A DNA stretch of 64,000 bases from Eudorina sp. 2006-703-Eu-15 (GCA_003117195.1 BDSI01000197.1:1-64000); one strand, 5' to 3'; positions 11,259-23,603 are shown, counted from the stretch's first letter. Numbers and translations: made by a program. Notes: generated by a model from the letters alone, not told the origin.

Positions 11259-14200
11259 TTACAGAACTGCATAGCACAAGATGAAATCTACGCAAGATGG
11301 ATAATTCACACAAGCATTAAAATTTACACAAGATTGAGGTTTCTGGGGCTCACCCGTTGGAGGGTCGTACACACTGGGCGTGTGCTGCGGCTCGCCGGCG
11401 CCGGCAGCGGCCGCCGGGGCAGAGGACGAGGTGTCCGGGGACGCCCCTGGACCCGACGCCGACGCCGTCGCCGATGCTGACGCCGATACTGACACGGGGC
11501 GCTGCGGCTGCGGCAGGCTGCCCGTCTGCCGCTGCGGGGGTTCCAACGGCGGCTGCGATGCCGTCGCTGCCGCCCGCGGCGGCGCCACCTCCGCAAGCGT
11601 CGCCGCCAGCTTACCGACGGCCCCCACGCCTTTCAGTGCCTTGACCATCTGCGAGGGGGCGGCCGAGGTGACACACCGACCAAGGGGGTATTAGGTCAGA
11701 TGCGCCTGTTGCCTCTAAGCACACACACACACACGCACACGGCTCAGTTCTCTTTACCACTCTTTAACACACACACGCATACAACCCACACCGACGCCCC
11801 GACCCCAGACGATCCGCCACTCACCTTCATGTCGAGATAAAGCTGGAGCGTCGGCGCCGCCGCCACCCGCAGCGCCTCCGCGAGCGCGCGGTTGGCGGAG
11901 GACGCGCCCGGGTCGGCGAAAAGGACCCGTACGGCAGCGCCGTACAGGCTGCATGCAGCGGCGACTTCGACGCGCAGGGCAGCCTGGTCCTGCTCCGAGA
12001 GCTCCAAGAGGTCAAAGGCATGTTTCGGCGTCGCCACCGCCGCCGCTGATGACGACGACGACGCCGATGGCGCCTGGGCGGCGATCCGGCGCGGTGGCGG
12101 CGGCGGGGTCGCCAAGGTGGATGACGTGGCGGAGGCGGACGCCGCCGACGGTACGGAAACGGTGGGTGTGGAGGGGTACGTCGGCGGCGGTGCCGCGAGC
12201 CAGGCGACGACCAGCGGGCAGCATGCGTCCTGGGCCTCCTGAGGTAGTACGGCAGCACAACAAACACATCGTTGTACATACCGTACATCAGTACACGTGC
12301 CACAAGGCGTCGTGCACGCTTTACACCAAGTACAAGTACCGTAACAAACCCCGCGAACCGCAGATCGAACACCGCAAGCCCCTAGAGAACAGCCTCCATC
12401 GCAACGTGATATCCTGAGCCGCCGCTGCCGAAAGCAAGGGTCGCCTTAGTAACGTCCGACCTCTTCTCGTCCCCTACGCCGTCATAGCGCGGTCCTACTG
12501 CAGCACGAGTCGTAGACATGTACGGCTGACAACGGTGAATTATTGGGGTGCCTGTCATCATGACCATCGGGTTCTCAAACACGCGTCTCAGTTTTGTTGT
12601 ACACATGTACGGCAACGCCCCGGACGAGCACCCTTTACTACACACACCTGGAGGTGCGATTTCAAGTCGGCTGCCCCGCGACGCAGCTCCGAAATCCTGG
12701 TTGGCTGCTGTTGCTGCTGTTGCTGCTGCGCCGACGATGAGGACGTCGACGCCGGCGGCCGTGGAGCCGCCGCCACCGCAGTCGTCGGCTTGGCCGGCGT
12801 GGCGGGCACGGACTCAGCCCGCTGCTGCCTCCGGCGCAGAGCCGGCCCGGGCGTGCTGCTGCCACTGTCCTCGGCACCGGCGGCGCCACCGTTGACGGCG
12901 GCGTCCGCCCACTCCGACTGACGGCGCGCGAGCTCCGATCTGCGGAAGGGGCCGGGGGGCAAAGGGGAGGGGGCCCGAGCTTCGTTTGGTTTGGGTTAGT
13001 TTGGGTTGGTTTGGATTGGGTTGGTTTGGATTGGGTTGGTTTGGATTGGGTTGCCAGCCACCAGGTGGGCGTCCTCACACAAGCGGGCCGGGTAGGTCCA
13101 CTTATGCTCCAGGGTTCCGTACATCCACGTCAGCATCCAGCCAAGGGATAAATCCGTAGAGCTCTACCGCCGTAGCGCTCGTTTTCAGCGCTCGTTTTCT
13201 CTGCCGTAGGTAAATAGAGCACGCGAGGGGATGCTGTTTCCCACGCCACTCCCTCCCTGCCCCTCATGCCCCGGGAGGATGGGAGAGTGCTCCGGCGGCC
13301 TCACCCTTAGGGCTCGCGTAGGGCCGGGTCAGGAGCTATCCTTCCTCCTCATGCCCCGCTGCTCCGCGACGCCCGCCCCGGTGCCCGCCCCACCCCCGCG
13401 GCCCCCCCAGCTCAGTATAAATTTGTCTACCAATTTCCTCTAACCCCCACCCCCACACACACCCCCAAACACAGTTTCCTTAGCGGCTCAGTTTTCTATA
13501 CCACACAACGTTTCCTTTTATACACACACACGCAACCACACCTGAGCTCCGCCAGCGCAGTGGGCCCCGCAAAGTAGGCCTCGTGCCTTAGACCCGGGGG
13601 TCGGTGCAGCGTGAGGGCCGGCCACTTGGAGCCGTCCCGCAGGGTGGGCCGCGCGTCGCTCCGCCGGGAGGTGGGCAGCGCCAGGAGGCGACTGCCGCTC
13701 ACCGCCAGGGCCTCGTTGGCCTGCGTGTGCGTGTGCGTGTGTGTGTGTGGAAGGGGGGAGGTAAAGGAGGGAGGCGGGGAGGGGTGTGATGCAACACACC
13801 AGCTCAGCACAAACCCGGACAAACCAGGACACGTTTAAAACCCACAGCACACTTTGAAGGAGGTCTTACTTACGGGTTACGGCACGTGGGGTGGTAACAG
13901 TGTTTGGGATTTTTGGGTCCGGCACGGAGATGTCGCCGATAGGAGGATTGATTGGATTGGAGGATTGGTAATGTGGCCTGGGAGTTGGGGGCCCGTGCTC
14001 CGCGGAGCGCCGATGGGGTGTCAGGCAGGGCCTCCACTTGGCCCCCACCCAATGTACTGTTAACCCCCTTCGCCCTTGGCCGTGGCCCCGGTCCCGCCCA
14101 TGACCCCCCTTTTGTCAATCAAGACAGCTAACGTCACCGAATGGGGGTAGTGGTTGTCCTCCTCCGGGCTGTCGACACCCGGCCCCACCCCGGCCCTGAC

Positions 14201-17200
14201 CGCCGCCCTGCTCGCTGCCGCGATCAGCCCACACACACCATCTACCGTCAGAGCCCTCACCTCGCGCCTCCCCCTGCCCTTCCATATTGCCCCTGCCCCT
14301 GACCTTTTCCCTGCCCCTCTCTCTGGCCCTACCCCTGCCCCTGGCCCTGCCGCTGCCCCTCTATCTGCCCCTGCCCCCCCTGCCCCTGCCCCCTCCTGCC
14401 CCCTCCTCCCCGCTCCTGTCCCCTCAGGCCCACCTGGGAGGCCGTCACATCCAGCCTCACAAAGACCAGCTCGGGGTACTTGGAGGCCAGAGCCGCCAGA
14501 CCCGCCTCGGCCTCACGACTGGCGGTCGCCCAGGGGGCGTGCCACAGCACCACCTGCAGCAGGCAGATCCGGCAGTACGGAAGTACCGAAATACAGAGAT
14601 ACGGCGAGAATGAACGGTAGTCGCGGGCGCAGCGTACGCAACGCAAGGAAGTACGGGGACCGTCTTTGACGAATTCGACGATTGTGACGCCCAAGCAGAA
14701 AACCTAGATGAAGGACAGCAGTTTGACGACAGATGATTGCATGTAGCAGTTGAATGCATCATAGTTATTGAATGGTTGGATGTGCCCACACATGAACACA
14801 CGGGCGGGTTCCTCGCCAGAGACACATGCCCCAGACGCAAACTCGGGTCGGGTCGGGCCACCTCGGGTGGGTCTTCCGTCCAAAGCACACCGCCGCTTTC
14901 CATGGTGCTAAAACCGTGCGACCAACCCACCGACCCACCACTGCGGGCTGCTCCGTGTCGTCCAGCAGCTGCTGCAGCTCCGCGGCGCCGTCCGAGATGT
15001 CGTCCAGCACCTGCCCCGGCTCCCACCGACCCATGGGTCCGTCCACCTCTCCATCCTCCACCTCTCCATCCTCCTCCTCCTCCACCTCCTCGTCCTCCTC
15101 GCCCTCCTCCTCCTCCTCCTCCTCCCCGGCATCCATGATATCCTGGATGTCCGGCCAGGGGAGGAACGGGTCCAGTGCACTAGGCACCGACGGCCGCTCG
15201 CCCGCCGCCACCGCCGCAGCAGCGGCGGCTGCGGCCCGTTTGAGCTCTTCCTCCTCCTCGGACGTGGCCAGACAAGCCTCCAGCGCCGCCACCAGCGCGT
15301 CCCGCTTCATGTCGATGCCGATGAAGACCAGCTCCTGTCGCCTGGAGGTCACATGTACGATAGAGTGCAATGCACGGGACATGATCACATAATGATCATG
15401 TAACACGTTCATTCATCCATTCATGATGACATGAATAGTCGGAGACGCGGACCGCCCAGCAAAGAGCGAGGGGAGCTGGGAGACCGTAGGCTTTTGGACG
15501 GCCGAGTCGCCTGAACACCCAACGGCCCTTATCACCGCCGCCCAGAAGTGACGCCCCTGTGTGTATCTCTGAATCTCTCGCCCCGAGCTCTGGGTTTTTC
15601 GGTTTCGGAGCCTCCAGCACATGGCTGCTGCTGCCGTACTTTCACCTAAACGCCTCACCCAACACCGGGGCCACCTGACCAAAGGTGGTGCTTCCACAGA
15701 GGTCGCGGCGTGCCGCGCTGGGGCTCTCCTCCGTGCCGCCGTCCGCCTCGCAAGGTGTGCGACTGAGGATTACGCGCGGTCGTGCGTGAGTACACACGCG
15801 AGGCTCTTCCGTTTCATCTGGGCAATGGTAACAAACGTAAACAGTATGCTTTCACAAGTTATGCTCTTGTCGACGAGGTCTAGAGTTGGGGGGCAGCAGC
15901 TGCGCAATGTGACGTCCTCAGAGGGCGGGCCCTATGTGGGCTGGCGGGCGGGCGGAAGAGTGGGCCGGGGGTTCCCCGCCGGATCCGCCGCACCTGTCGC
16001 CGATACCCGGCAGGAAGTCCTTCTCGATGTCCACGACCTTGTCGGGCTCCGACGGCCATGCCTCCCTGTACGGCATGTACGGTTTGTACAGCACATGTCG
16101 ACGGTTAGCGGTTTGACATCATCGCACCTCGGCGAGCGACATCGCACCTCGGCGCACGGCGCACCCTCACCTCTCGAATACCGTAGAGCGGCCTTCGAGC
16201 TCGTTCGTGAACAAGACCGTTTGAGCGGCCCTTTTTATGAGCTCAGAGGTCAGCGCAGAACCTAACCGGGGGGCAGGCGGCTCATAGGCCCGCCTATAGG
16301 GGGTTACGCACCTGGGGAGTACGTCGTACCAAGGACCTCCCGTACCGAAGCGTATGAGGTTGCCCGCGCTGCTCCACTCGCCCACGTGATCATCGCGACC
16401 CGCCACCCAAGCAAAGCCCTTGGATCGCAACACCTGGCCGTACGCTGCCGTACGCGCCGCGCCCTTGGCGCCCGCCGTACCGCCCGTGACGTCAGCGGCA
16501 GGTGCCGCGGTGGCGCCACCGGCGGAGGCGCGCGGTGGCTCCGCTGGCGGCGGCGGCGGCGGCGGCCGGGTGCCGGCGTTGGGTGCCGGGGCGGGGTTGG
16601 CAGCGGCGGCCGCGACGGCCGCGGCAGCCGCTGCGGCAGTCGCGGCGGCGGCGGCGGCCGCGTTGGCAGCGCTCGCCGCCGCCACCGCTGCGCCGGCGGC
16701 CGCCTGTAGAGCCGCATCCAGGGAGAACCCTCCAGCACCGGCGGCGCCAAAGGGGAAGCCGAATGGCGGAACGCCGCCGGCCGCGCCGCTACCTCCGCCG
16801 ACGCCGGCACCAGCACCAGCACCAGCACCAGCGCCGAACGGAAAGGCGCCGCCGAAGGGGAAGCCACCCGCGGCCGCACCCCCTGGGTTGAACGCGCCAC
16901 CCGCAAACACATTCGCGATGGCGGCGGCAGTCGCGGCCTGCGCCCTTGCCGCCGCCGCCAGATCGCCTTCCAGCCCCGCGGCGGCGCCGCCGCCTCCGTC
17001 ACCAGCCCCAATGCCGCCGCCGGCCGCCGCCGCCGCCGCCGCCGCCGGCGGCCTCGCCAGCACAATGGCGCCAGCGCCCGTTTGCTCTTGCGGCTCTTCA
17101 ACCGCGTCGGCTGTAGCAGCAGTCGCACCAGCAGCAGTCGTGTGAGTGCCAGTAACGCCCTCGCCCCCGTCCGCCAGCGACCAGTCCGGCTGTTGCAGTA

Positions 17201-20200
17201 CAAAATGTCGGTCCATGAAAGCGTGAAGGCGGGCGGGGTGAAAGGGCCGTCGCGAACGCCACACGAACGACGTGATGCCGTACTCGGCCGTCTCCGGAAC
17301 CAGGTCCGTACCCTCGCGGATCGCCTGCGGGGCAGGTGAGACACACACGAGTACGGCATGTAGTACGGCAGTACGACGCGTCGGGGAAGGGCCGAACGCA
17401 TGCCATGCGAGCACACTATTATGTCGGAGCGAGCATGCGGTCTCAAAGAAACGAAAGGGCGGCGACGATTCATATGCCCTCACAAAGGCATGAGGACTTC
17501 GACGCCCAAGTGTCCCTCACACACACCGCTCGCCATGGGTCAGGAAGGTGGCTCAGCTCAATCTGGCGGGGACGGTGCTCGTCGCCCGAGGTACGGCAAC
17601 GGTACGGCAAATGCAGCATTGTCGCACCGTGTGTCGCTGTAAATTGCCGTACCTTGAGCCAGCCCGCGCCCTCCCTGGCGCGCTCCAGACTGAATCTGCC
17701 CGTGTTGAGCACCTCCGTGAGGGGCACGTGGGACTGGGTGGTGGGCAGCACCCGGGCCGAGGGGTTGATGGCGGCCACGAGGGCCATCAGCCGGTGGAGC
17801 TGCTCGGAGGACACCGTGTCCATCTGCAGGCAGGGGCGTGCAAAGGGGCGCAGGGGTGTGCAAAGGGATTCTCGGGGGTTGGGTCTTGGGAACGTTTTGG
17901 GAGCTTTTGGAGGGGTGCGTAAAGGATTGGAGTGAACGGGAGTGAGGTTTTGGGATTGCGGAAGACGCTCCGTGGCAAACAAGGGAATGCGACTCTAGTC
18001 GCCAGGCCTCGACGCCTTAGTTGGCCGTTGGCCGTTGGACGTCTAGGGGGTTGCACGTCGAGGGGGTTGCACGTTGAGGGTCGCGCCGCTCCTTTCTGCC
18101 CGCCGGAAGTCTGACAAGGAGCCCAATCTTGGCCCCGCTCCTTACATCGGTACGGCACATGCACACATACATACACACACGCCAAAATGCCATGTCCGTC
18201 AGCCACGCTGTGCCGTACACCGATACACGTCACCTTGTTGAGCAAGATGACGTCAGCAAACTCCAGCTGGTCCAGCAGCAGATCCGCCACGTTGCGCTCC
18301 AGCTCCTCATCCTCATCCTCCTGACCCGGCCGCGGCTCCAGGGTGGGACCATCGTGCCCGTGCCCGTGATCGTGATCGCAATCGTGATCGTTGCAGTCGG
18401 GCTGTCGGGCTGTCTGAGCCGGGGGCTGGAGCTGAGGCGGGGGCTGGGCCCCCGCCTCCGGCGCGGAGGGCCCGGCAGGTGCGGCTGCGGCTGCGGCTGC
18501 CGCCCGCGCCCTCGCCTCCGGGCCCTCCCGGCGCCCGCCCCCGTGCGCGTGGACCCTCTCGTGCTCCTCCCGATCCTAGGGTGGCGGTGCGGTGTTCGGG
18601 ACAGCAGCGGGGATCAGCGTCGGGAGTGAATGCAAGCCGACAGCCATCCAACGCGGCGAGAGGAGAGGGGAGTATAGGAAATTGGTAGAGATTTTCAAAC
18701 TGCGTTGCTGCCAGAGCGGGAGGAGAGGGGAGGAGGTGGCCTCACCGGCACCGACAGATTGAGGCAGCGGGGTGTGGAGCCACGCCGCGGAACTGGCCCC
18801 TGCCGTACGCATGTACGACGCTGCGTTTTTCCTGCGCACTCCTCCTCTATCAGGTTTATTTCCCTTCATTGCCATCCGCGCGCCCGCTCGCGCCACGGGA
18901 CCTCGTCCTCCGAAGGTCGCATCCCGTGCACGCGTGGGTTCCAGCCCTCCTCCTGCTCCTCCAGACCGTGTTCCTTCTGGGCCTCGACCCACATTGGCGG
19001 ATCCTCCCTCTCATTAAATTACTCTCTCACTAGGCCACTTCTGATAACAGCAGGACGCTGGAACCGGCCCACGACCCCCTCCACCCACCCACCTTGAGAG
19101 TCTCAAGGCTGTGCAGGTTATCCAGCAGGTTCGCCGCATCCACAACCGTCACACACGTGTCCAGACGCGCCACGTCCGCCAGGCGCCGGGGGCCCCCTGC
19201 CGCCGTCGCCGCCGCAGTACGATCAGCACCGTCGCTGCTGCCGGCCGCGCGCACGGCCGCTGCCGCCGCCTCCAGCGCCAGCGCCGCCGCCGGATCGGAC
19301 CCGTCCAGCGGGAACTCAAACGTCTCCGCGACCTGCATCGGCTCGCCTATGCCCGTACTCTCCACGACACAGTAATCGAACCGCCCGTCCGCCGCAATCT
19401 CCGCCACCTGCTGCACCAGGTCTCCCCTCAGCGTGCAGCAGATACAGCCGTTGTGCAGCTCCACTAGCCGCTCCGGCGCCGCCGCCACCACCGCCGCGGC
19501 GCCGACGCCGCCGCCGGCGGCGAGCGACGAGGTGGCGGCGGCGGCGGAGAGCGACCCATGGGCCACCAGCGCCGCGTCGATGTTCAGCTCCGCCATGTCG
19601 TTGACCACCACCGCGCAGCGCATGTCCGGCTCCCGGTTGGTGAGGATGTGGCGGAGGAGGGTCGTCTTGCCCGCACCCAGGAATCCCGAGATCAGCGTCA
19701 CTGGCAACTTCCGCTGCGGCTGCTGCTGCTGCTGCTGCGGCTGCTGCCGTTTCTGCTCCCGAGGTTCTTCTTCTGCTGGCCCGCTACAGTCCGCTGCGAC
19801 CGCGGGCTCCGTCGCCGCTGGAGACGACAACGACTCAGACGCGGCCACCTGAGACGACGACTCCGCCGCCGGCTCCGCCGTCGCTCGAAGTTCCGCCGCT
19901 CGAGGTTCCGCCGCCGCCGCCGCCGCCGCCGCCGCGGGCTCCGGCGGCGGCAGGTGCAGGTCCACCAGCCCCGCCACATGCGCGCTCCGCAGCAGCGCCC
20001 CCAGCTGGACCAGTGGCGGCCTCCAGGAGGGGGCCACGGGGCCCTCCGCCGCCGTCAGCTCGTCCAGGTCCACCCAGGAGCCGCCCCGCGGTTCACCGAA
20101 CACGAACTTGAGATCCTCATCGGTGCACTGGAGGACTGCGATCCCCCCAGTGGGGCGCGGGCGGAGGGCCGGACGGACGGCGGGGTGGTCTGGAGGACTG

Positions 20201-20241
20201 AGTCGCGAGAAAAGAGGCGTCCAGCGCCAGGGTCGTCGTAG
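11259..20241 (-). CDS. CobW/COG0523 GTPase fused to two thioredoxin-like domains
   Basis: Metal-chaperone GTPase of the CobW family with a C-terminal extension. Exons in gene order: about 20241-19093, 19003-18932, 18575-18234, 17823-17653, 17324-16312, 16065-15994, 15341-14939, 14553-14434, 13720-13542, 12939-12648, 12238-11825, 11648-11259. All phases agree and the sum is 1539 codons, but the true start is unresolved. Exon 1 has the Walker [19 protein letters not shown], the CxCC metal site in [13 protein letters not shown], and VESTGIGEP. Exon 3 has a His-rich metal-binding loop ([15 protein letters not shown]). NKMD spans the exon 3/4 junction. CobW_C motifs follow: [21 protein letters not shown], then [11 protein letters not shown] and DPFLPW across exons 6-7, with an Ala/Gly-rich insert of roughly 260 residues inside the domain. 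After an acidic linker, exon 8 starts a thioredoxin fold with WHAPW in place of WCGPC. A second thioredoxin-like unit ends with [10 protein letters not shown] and GVGAVGKLA. Exon 2 is the least sure. Confidence 0.85.
12985..13054. repeat. 15-bp tandem repeat in intron
   Basis: Three to four copies of GGTTTGGATTGGGTT, preceded by variant copies. The array sits in the intron between exons 9 and 10 of the CobW gene, just upstream of the acceptor at 12939. Confidence 0.8.
13721..13750. repeat. TG microsatellite beside an acceptor
   Basis: A GTGTGC/GTGTGT tract lies directly upstream, on the coding strand, of the acceptor of CobW-gene exon 9. Read on the minus strand it is the CA-rich pyrimidine-poor stretch before CAG. 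Confidence 0.7.
14060..14107 (+). repeat. Dispersed intronic repeat, family 1
   Basis: Shares GTTAACCCCCTTCGCCC, GGCCGTGGC and CCGCCCATGACC with the segment at 47868-47925 in the same orientation. Here it lies in the intron between exons 8 and 9 of the CobW gene, antisense to it; at 47868 it lies in a cyclase intron in sense. Confidence 0.6.
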
Positions 20242-20684
20242 CTGCCGTGTGTGGGGTGTGTTTAGATAAGAGCGTGTGGGTTGGCGTGTGCAGGAATGTG
20301 TGTGCAGGGGTTAAAAAGAACAGCTCCGACACCCCCAGGGGTGTTCAGGGGTGTGTCTGCCGGGGTGTGGGATACGCAAGGGGGCAATGAGAGCAGTGAG
20401 GTCATGAAGCGAATTCCGGATGGCCAACTACCTCTGTGGGGCAATGGGGCGTCAGATTGTGGGGCGGAGGGCGGAACTGCCACTAGCGCGTGTCAACAAA
20501 CGAGGGCCCCCACGAGGGCCTTCGGGGGAGCCAGCCGACGCAGCTCAGCGATCGGCGGTCCGCCAAGCTGGTGTACGACTGGGAGGGGCGGGGAACCCCC
20601 GCTGCAGTATATCCGCGAAACCGTGCTTGAGGTCCTCGCGCCCGTCCATTACGAGGTCCGTCAGTGCAACGGCCTTTCTATCAA
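20242..20684. other. Spacer between the OB-fold and CobW genes
   Basis: About 440 bases separate the OB-fold stop at 20685 from the first secure CobW coding sequence. It should contain the CobW start codon or a short first exon, which I could not fix. No in-frame ATG with a good context was clear. Confidence 0.4.
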
Positions 20685-21223
20685 TCAGACCTCAGCTCCC
20701 AACCCACCGGCCGGGAAGATGTGCCAAAAGGACGGCGCGGCTCCGCCTCCGGCCGCACCGGTGGCCCCTCCGGTGGCCCCCGCCGACTGGATGTGAAGCA
20801 CTGGCGGCAGCGGCAGGATGCGGACCGCGTCCGGGGCCACGCGCAGCACATCCCGCAACGCCCTGTCGGCGGTGAGGGACGCACGCCGGCACCACGACCT
20901 CGGTAATCGCTGAACTGCTGAAATCGCAGCGAGCTATTGATTGATTCTGCCAATACACTGAGGCAAGACTGCCAACGCACATGATGCTGGGGTTGTGTTG
21001 GTCGAATGGGAGCCAGCACAGGCAGTGCGGTACAGTGCAGTACTGTGCAGTACAGCGTCCGCGCACCTGTTCGCCGCCGCCCGCTCCGTCTCCACGTAAG
21101 CCGCTGTCGTACACGGTACGGGCGTCGGCGGCATCGGCAGCAAGCCCGCCGCAGCACCACTGCCGCCGCCGCCGCCGCCACCGCCGCCCCCACTGCCTCC
21201 TCCGGACCGAGGAGGAGGCCCCG

Positions 21224-21260
<37 letters not shown>

Positions 21261-22537
21261 GGTCATGGGCAGCATGTACGCCCGCAGACGGTGATGCTCG
21301 CCGCCTCCCGAGGACGTGGCGTGTACGACAAGCGCGCCGTACCATCGCTCCATGGCGGACAGGTCCGTGGCCGGGCTGTACGGCAAGTTGCAGACGAACT
21401 GCGACACCGGGCGTGTCGGCACGGATTCAACGGTCAACTGTCACCTCCTGACGGGGTGAGCTGCGGTGACTCCGCCCCACAGCGAGAGGGGCTCCACCCT
21501 TATGTCCCTTGCCAGCCGAAGAACTTAGACAGATGCACACGGGCAGGCTCTGTTTATAAAAACACACGGACAGACTCATAGTACCCTTGTGCCAGTCCGT
21601 CCGCAACATTTGATTGACCCGGGAACGGGAACAGATGCCCGCCCCTGGTCCTCTCACCTCGTCCCCGTTGACCTTCTCCACCCTCCCCCAGGAACTGCCG
21701 ATCTGGATCTGCATCCGCCCCTTGTAGCTGCTGACCTTGCCTGTCCAGGAAAGAAGAAACAACAAACGTCCATGCAGCGCTAAGCATTAGGTCAGGCCTG
21801 GGTTTGACCGCTTCTGACCCACTGCGCGCACCGCCGCCCCGACCGTTACATAGTCCGGTCAAGAGGCCACCCATGCGGGGCTGTGTGCCGCGGCACAGCG
21901 ATGCGCCGGGGTGTGTGCAGAGGTCGCGTGGCTGGAGATCGGGAAGGTGGTACTGCTGTCTCCAAGGAGAGCGCCCTCTCACCGGATATCCGGTAGAACT
22001 TCCCGCGCTTCACATTGCTAGGCTTGCAGCTGTTGTTAGCGCGGTAAATGAGGCGGCAGTAGCCGGAGGGGTCGCGCACGATGGCGCTGTAGACGGGGTC
22101 GCGAGGTTTGGAGGCGGGGTCCACGCCCTCCAGCTGCCAGACCTGAGGGAGCGGGAAAGCAGGGCGAATGTGTGTCCGAAAGGCCGAACAGTGTGACCAG
22201 ATCTATGCGGTGTCATATGGTTTGGGAAAGAGTTAGAGGTGGAGGCCACGAACAAACATGGCGCGGCCGGACGGAAGCCGTACATTACAAACCAGGCGGG
22301 AAACCATTCAGACATCTCAAGGCTGAAAGAAAATGTGATGTTGTATGCCTTTAGTTTTGTGGTAGAAGCTTGCAGGCAGAAAGGTGAGGTGTTGCATTGG
22401 GTTTTCGGCGGCCCCGGCTGTATGTTGTGCCCCCGAAGGAACTTTGTGAACATACATTCGGCAGTATAGAACACCCTTACCTCCACAAGCAAATCCTCAA
22501 ATACGTCTCCAAGGGAGAGCTCATGCAGTCGCACCAT
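20685..22537 (-). CDS. OB-fold nucleic-acid-binding protein, SOSS-B/NABP-like
   Basis: Five exons in gene order: 22537-22481, 22142-21983, 21740-21658, 21437-21067, 20862-20685. Phases agree at every junction and the sum is 283 codons. The start ATG at 22537 has a good GCGATGG context. The first three exons form an OB fold: MVRLHELSLGDVFEDLLVE, then VWQLEGV, a strand pair ending IVRDPSGYCRLIY, KRGKFYRISGKVSSYKGRM and SSWGRVEKV. This spacing fits the single OB domain of SOSS-B/NABP single-stranded DNA-binding proteins and the plant OB-fold proteins with WGRVE. The C-terminal half has a poly-Gln run, poly-Gly and a helical segment (ALRDVLRVAPDAVRI). Likely a nuclear or organellar ssDNA/RNA-binding protein; a role in DNA repair is inference from the family only. 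The fold assignment rests on motif spacing, not a search. Confidence 0.7.
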
Positions 22538-22888
22538 CGCGTCTCCAAGCACAAAAGAACACTAAAAAATGAATGTAATTGCCTTCATTCGAAGGCGCAA
22601 ATTTGATGCTGTAACAAGCAGCTGTAATGCCTTTTAAAATCAGTATGATGGACCACGCCTACCGTTTTCCGTTTTATGTGGTGACATTAATCACGTTCAC
22701 TCCGACCAACACAGTTTTCAAATTACAAGCATATTTCCGTCAGAGCAGGTTTGCAGCAGAGTTTTAGCCGCCCTGTCGTAAGCTCGTCCGGCGGCGAAAC
22801 GGAATGAGCTGAGTGCGCTGTTCTGTCCCATCTTCACGTTGCGTCAGTCACTGCCATCCATACGCCATTTTTTCACTTGTGTTCAATT

Positions 22889-23533
22889 ATGGCGGAACAC
22901 CAGCGTGTCGGCCTCTTCCATGTCGGGCCCGCCCTTTTTGTCCCCAATTCCACTTCATCCGGTCCAAGCTTGATAGTCAGTGGAGATAAACAGGATTACA
23001 CGTTTGCTCGATGCCTGAGAACGCATCGTGGGGGCAGGGCTTGGGCGGCGAGGACCCCGGGTACCGTCGACAGCTGCGGCGGAACGCCGACAAACAATCA
23101 CGCGCCGTGCTGCAGCACCGTGGGAGGACAGCCCGTGCCAGTCCTCGCATCACAATCATCGGCGGGCGCTCCATGTGGGACAGCTCAGGGCATCAGCCGT
23201 ACTGGTGGCAGTAGCAGCAACACATGCACCGCGGCGAGCTGTCGGCCAGCTGTTGACAGCCTGTTGTCGGGCGCGTGGCACGTCATGCGTTGCACCTTCG
23301 CCTCAGTCACCCTCACGACCGGCGGCGCGCCGTACGATCAGCAGCAACACCAGCGCAGGGACACGGTCGCCGCAGCGCCAAGCGGCAGCGGCGACATCAA
23401 CGGCGGCGGAGGCCCCAGCGGCACCGCGAGCAGCCTGGGCCGCGCCGGCGGCTGGGCCGCAGCCAATCCACGGGAGTTGTTCAGTCTCGCCAGGTACGGC
23501 ATACGGCGTACGGCCTTATGGCACATCTCATAG
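22889..23533 (+). CDS. Hypothetical open frame, possible first exon
   Basis: ATG at 22889 opens a frame beginning MAEHQRVGLFHVGPALF with no recognised domain. The C-terminal part is Gly/Ser-rich. A GTACGG donor after GCCAG near 23492 and an acceptor before 23783 would join in phase and continue open, so this could be a 5' exon of a longer transcript, even of the PHD-GNAT gene. It could equally be chance. Nothing in it resembles a known family. Confidence 0.3.
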   Translation: MAEHQRVGLFHVGPALFVPNSTSSGPSLIVSGDKQDYTFARCLRTHRGGRAWAARTPGTVDSCGGTPTNNHAPCCSTVGGQPVPVLASQSSAGAPCGTAQGISRTGGSSSNTCTAASCRPAVDSLLSGAWHVMRCTFASVTLTTGGAPYDQQQHQRRDTVAAAPSGSGDINGGGGPSGTASSLGRAGGWAAANPRELFSLARYGIRRTALWHIS

Positions 23534-23603
23534 GTGCGAAGGCAAACTACATCGTCACAGCTTGTGCGGAAGGTGATGGCAGGTCCGAGGTGGAACTCAT
23601 ACC

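Noticed and set aside
14060..14260. An extra thioredoxin-gene exon (frame with [13 protein letters not shown])
   Set aside because: No acceptor falls at the needed codon boundary, the frame runs into a dispersed repeat, and exons 8 and 9 already join in phase with normal thioredoxin spacing ([12 protein letters not shown]).
16304..17473. Arg-rich 389-codon minus-strand frame
   Set aside because: It is the shifted-frame shadow of CobW exon 5, which carries the conserved motifs in another frame.
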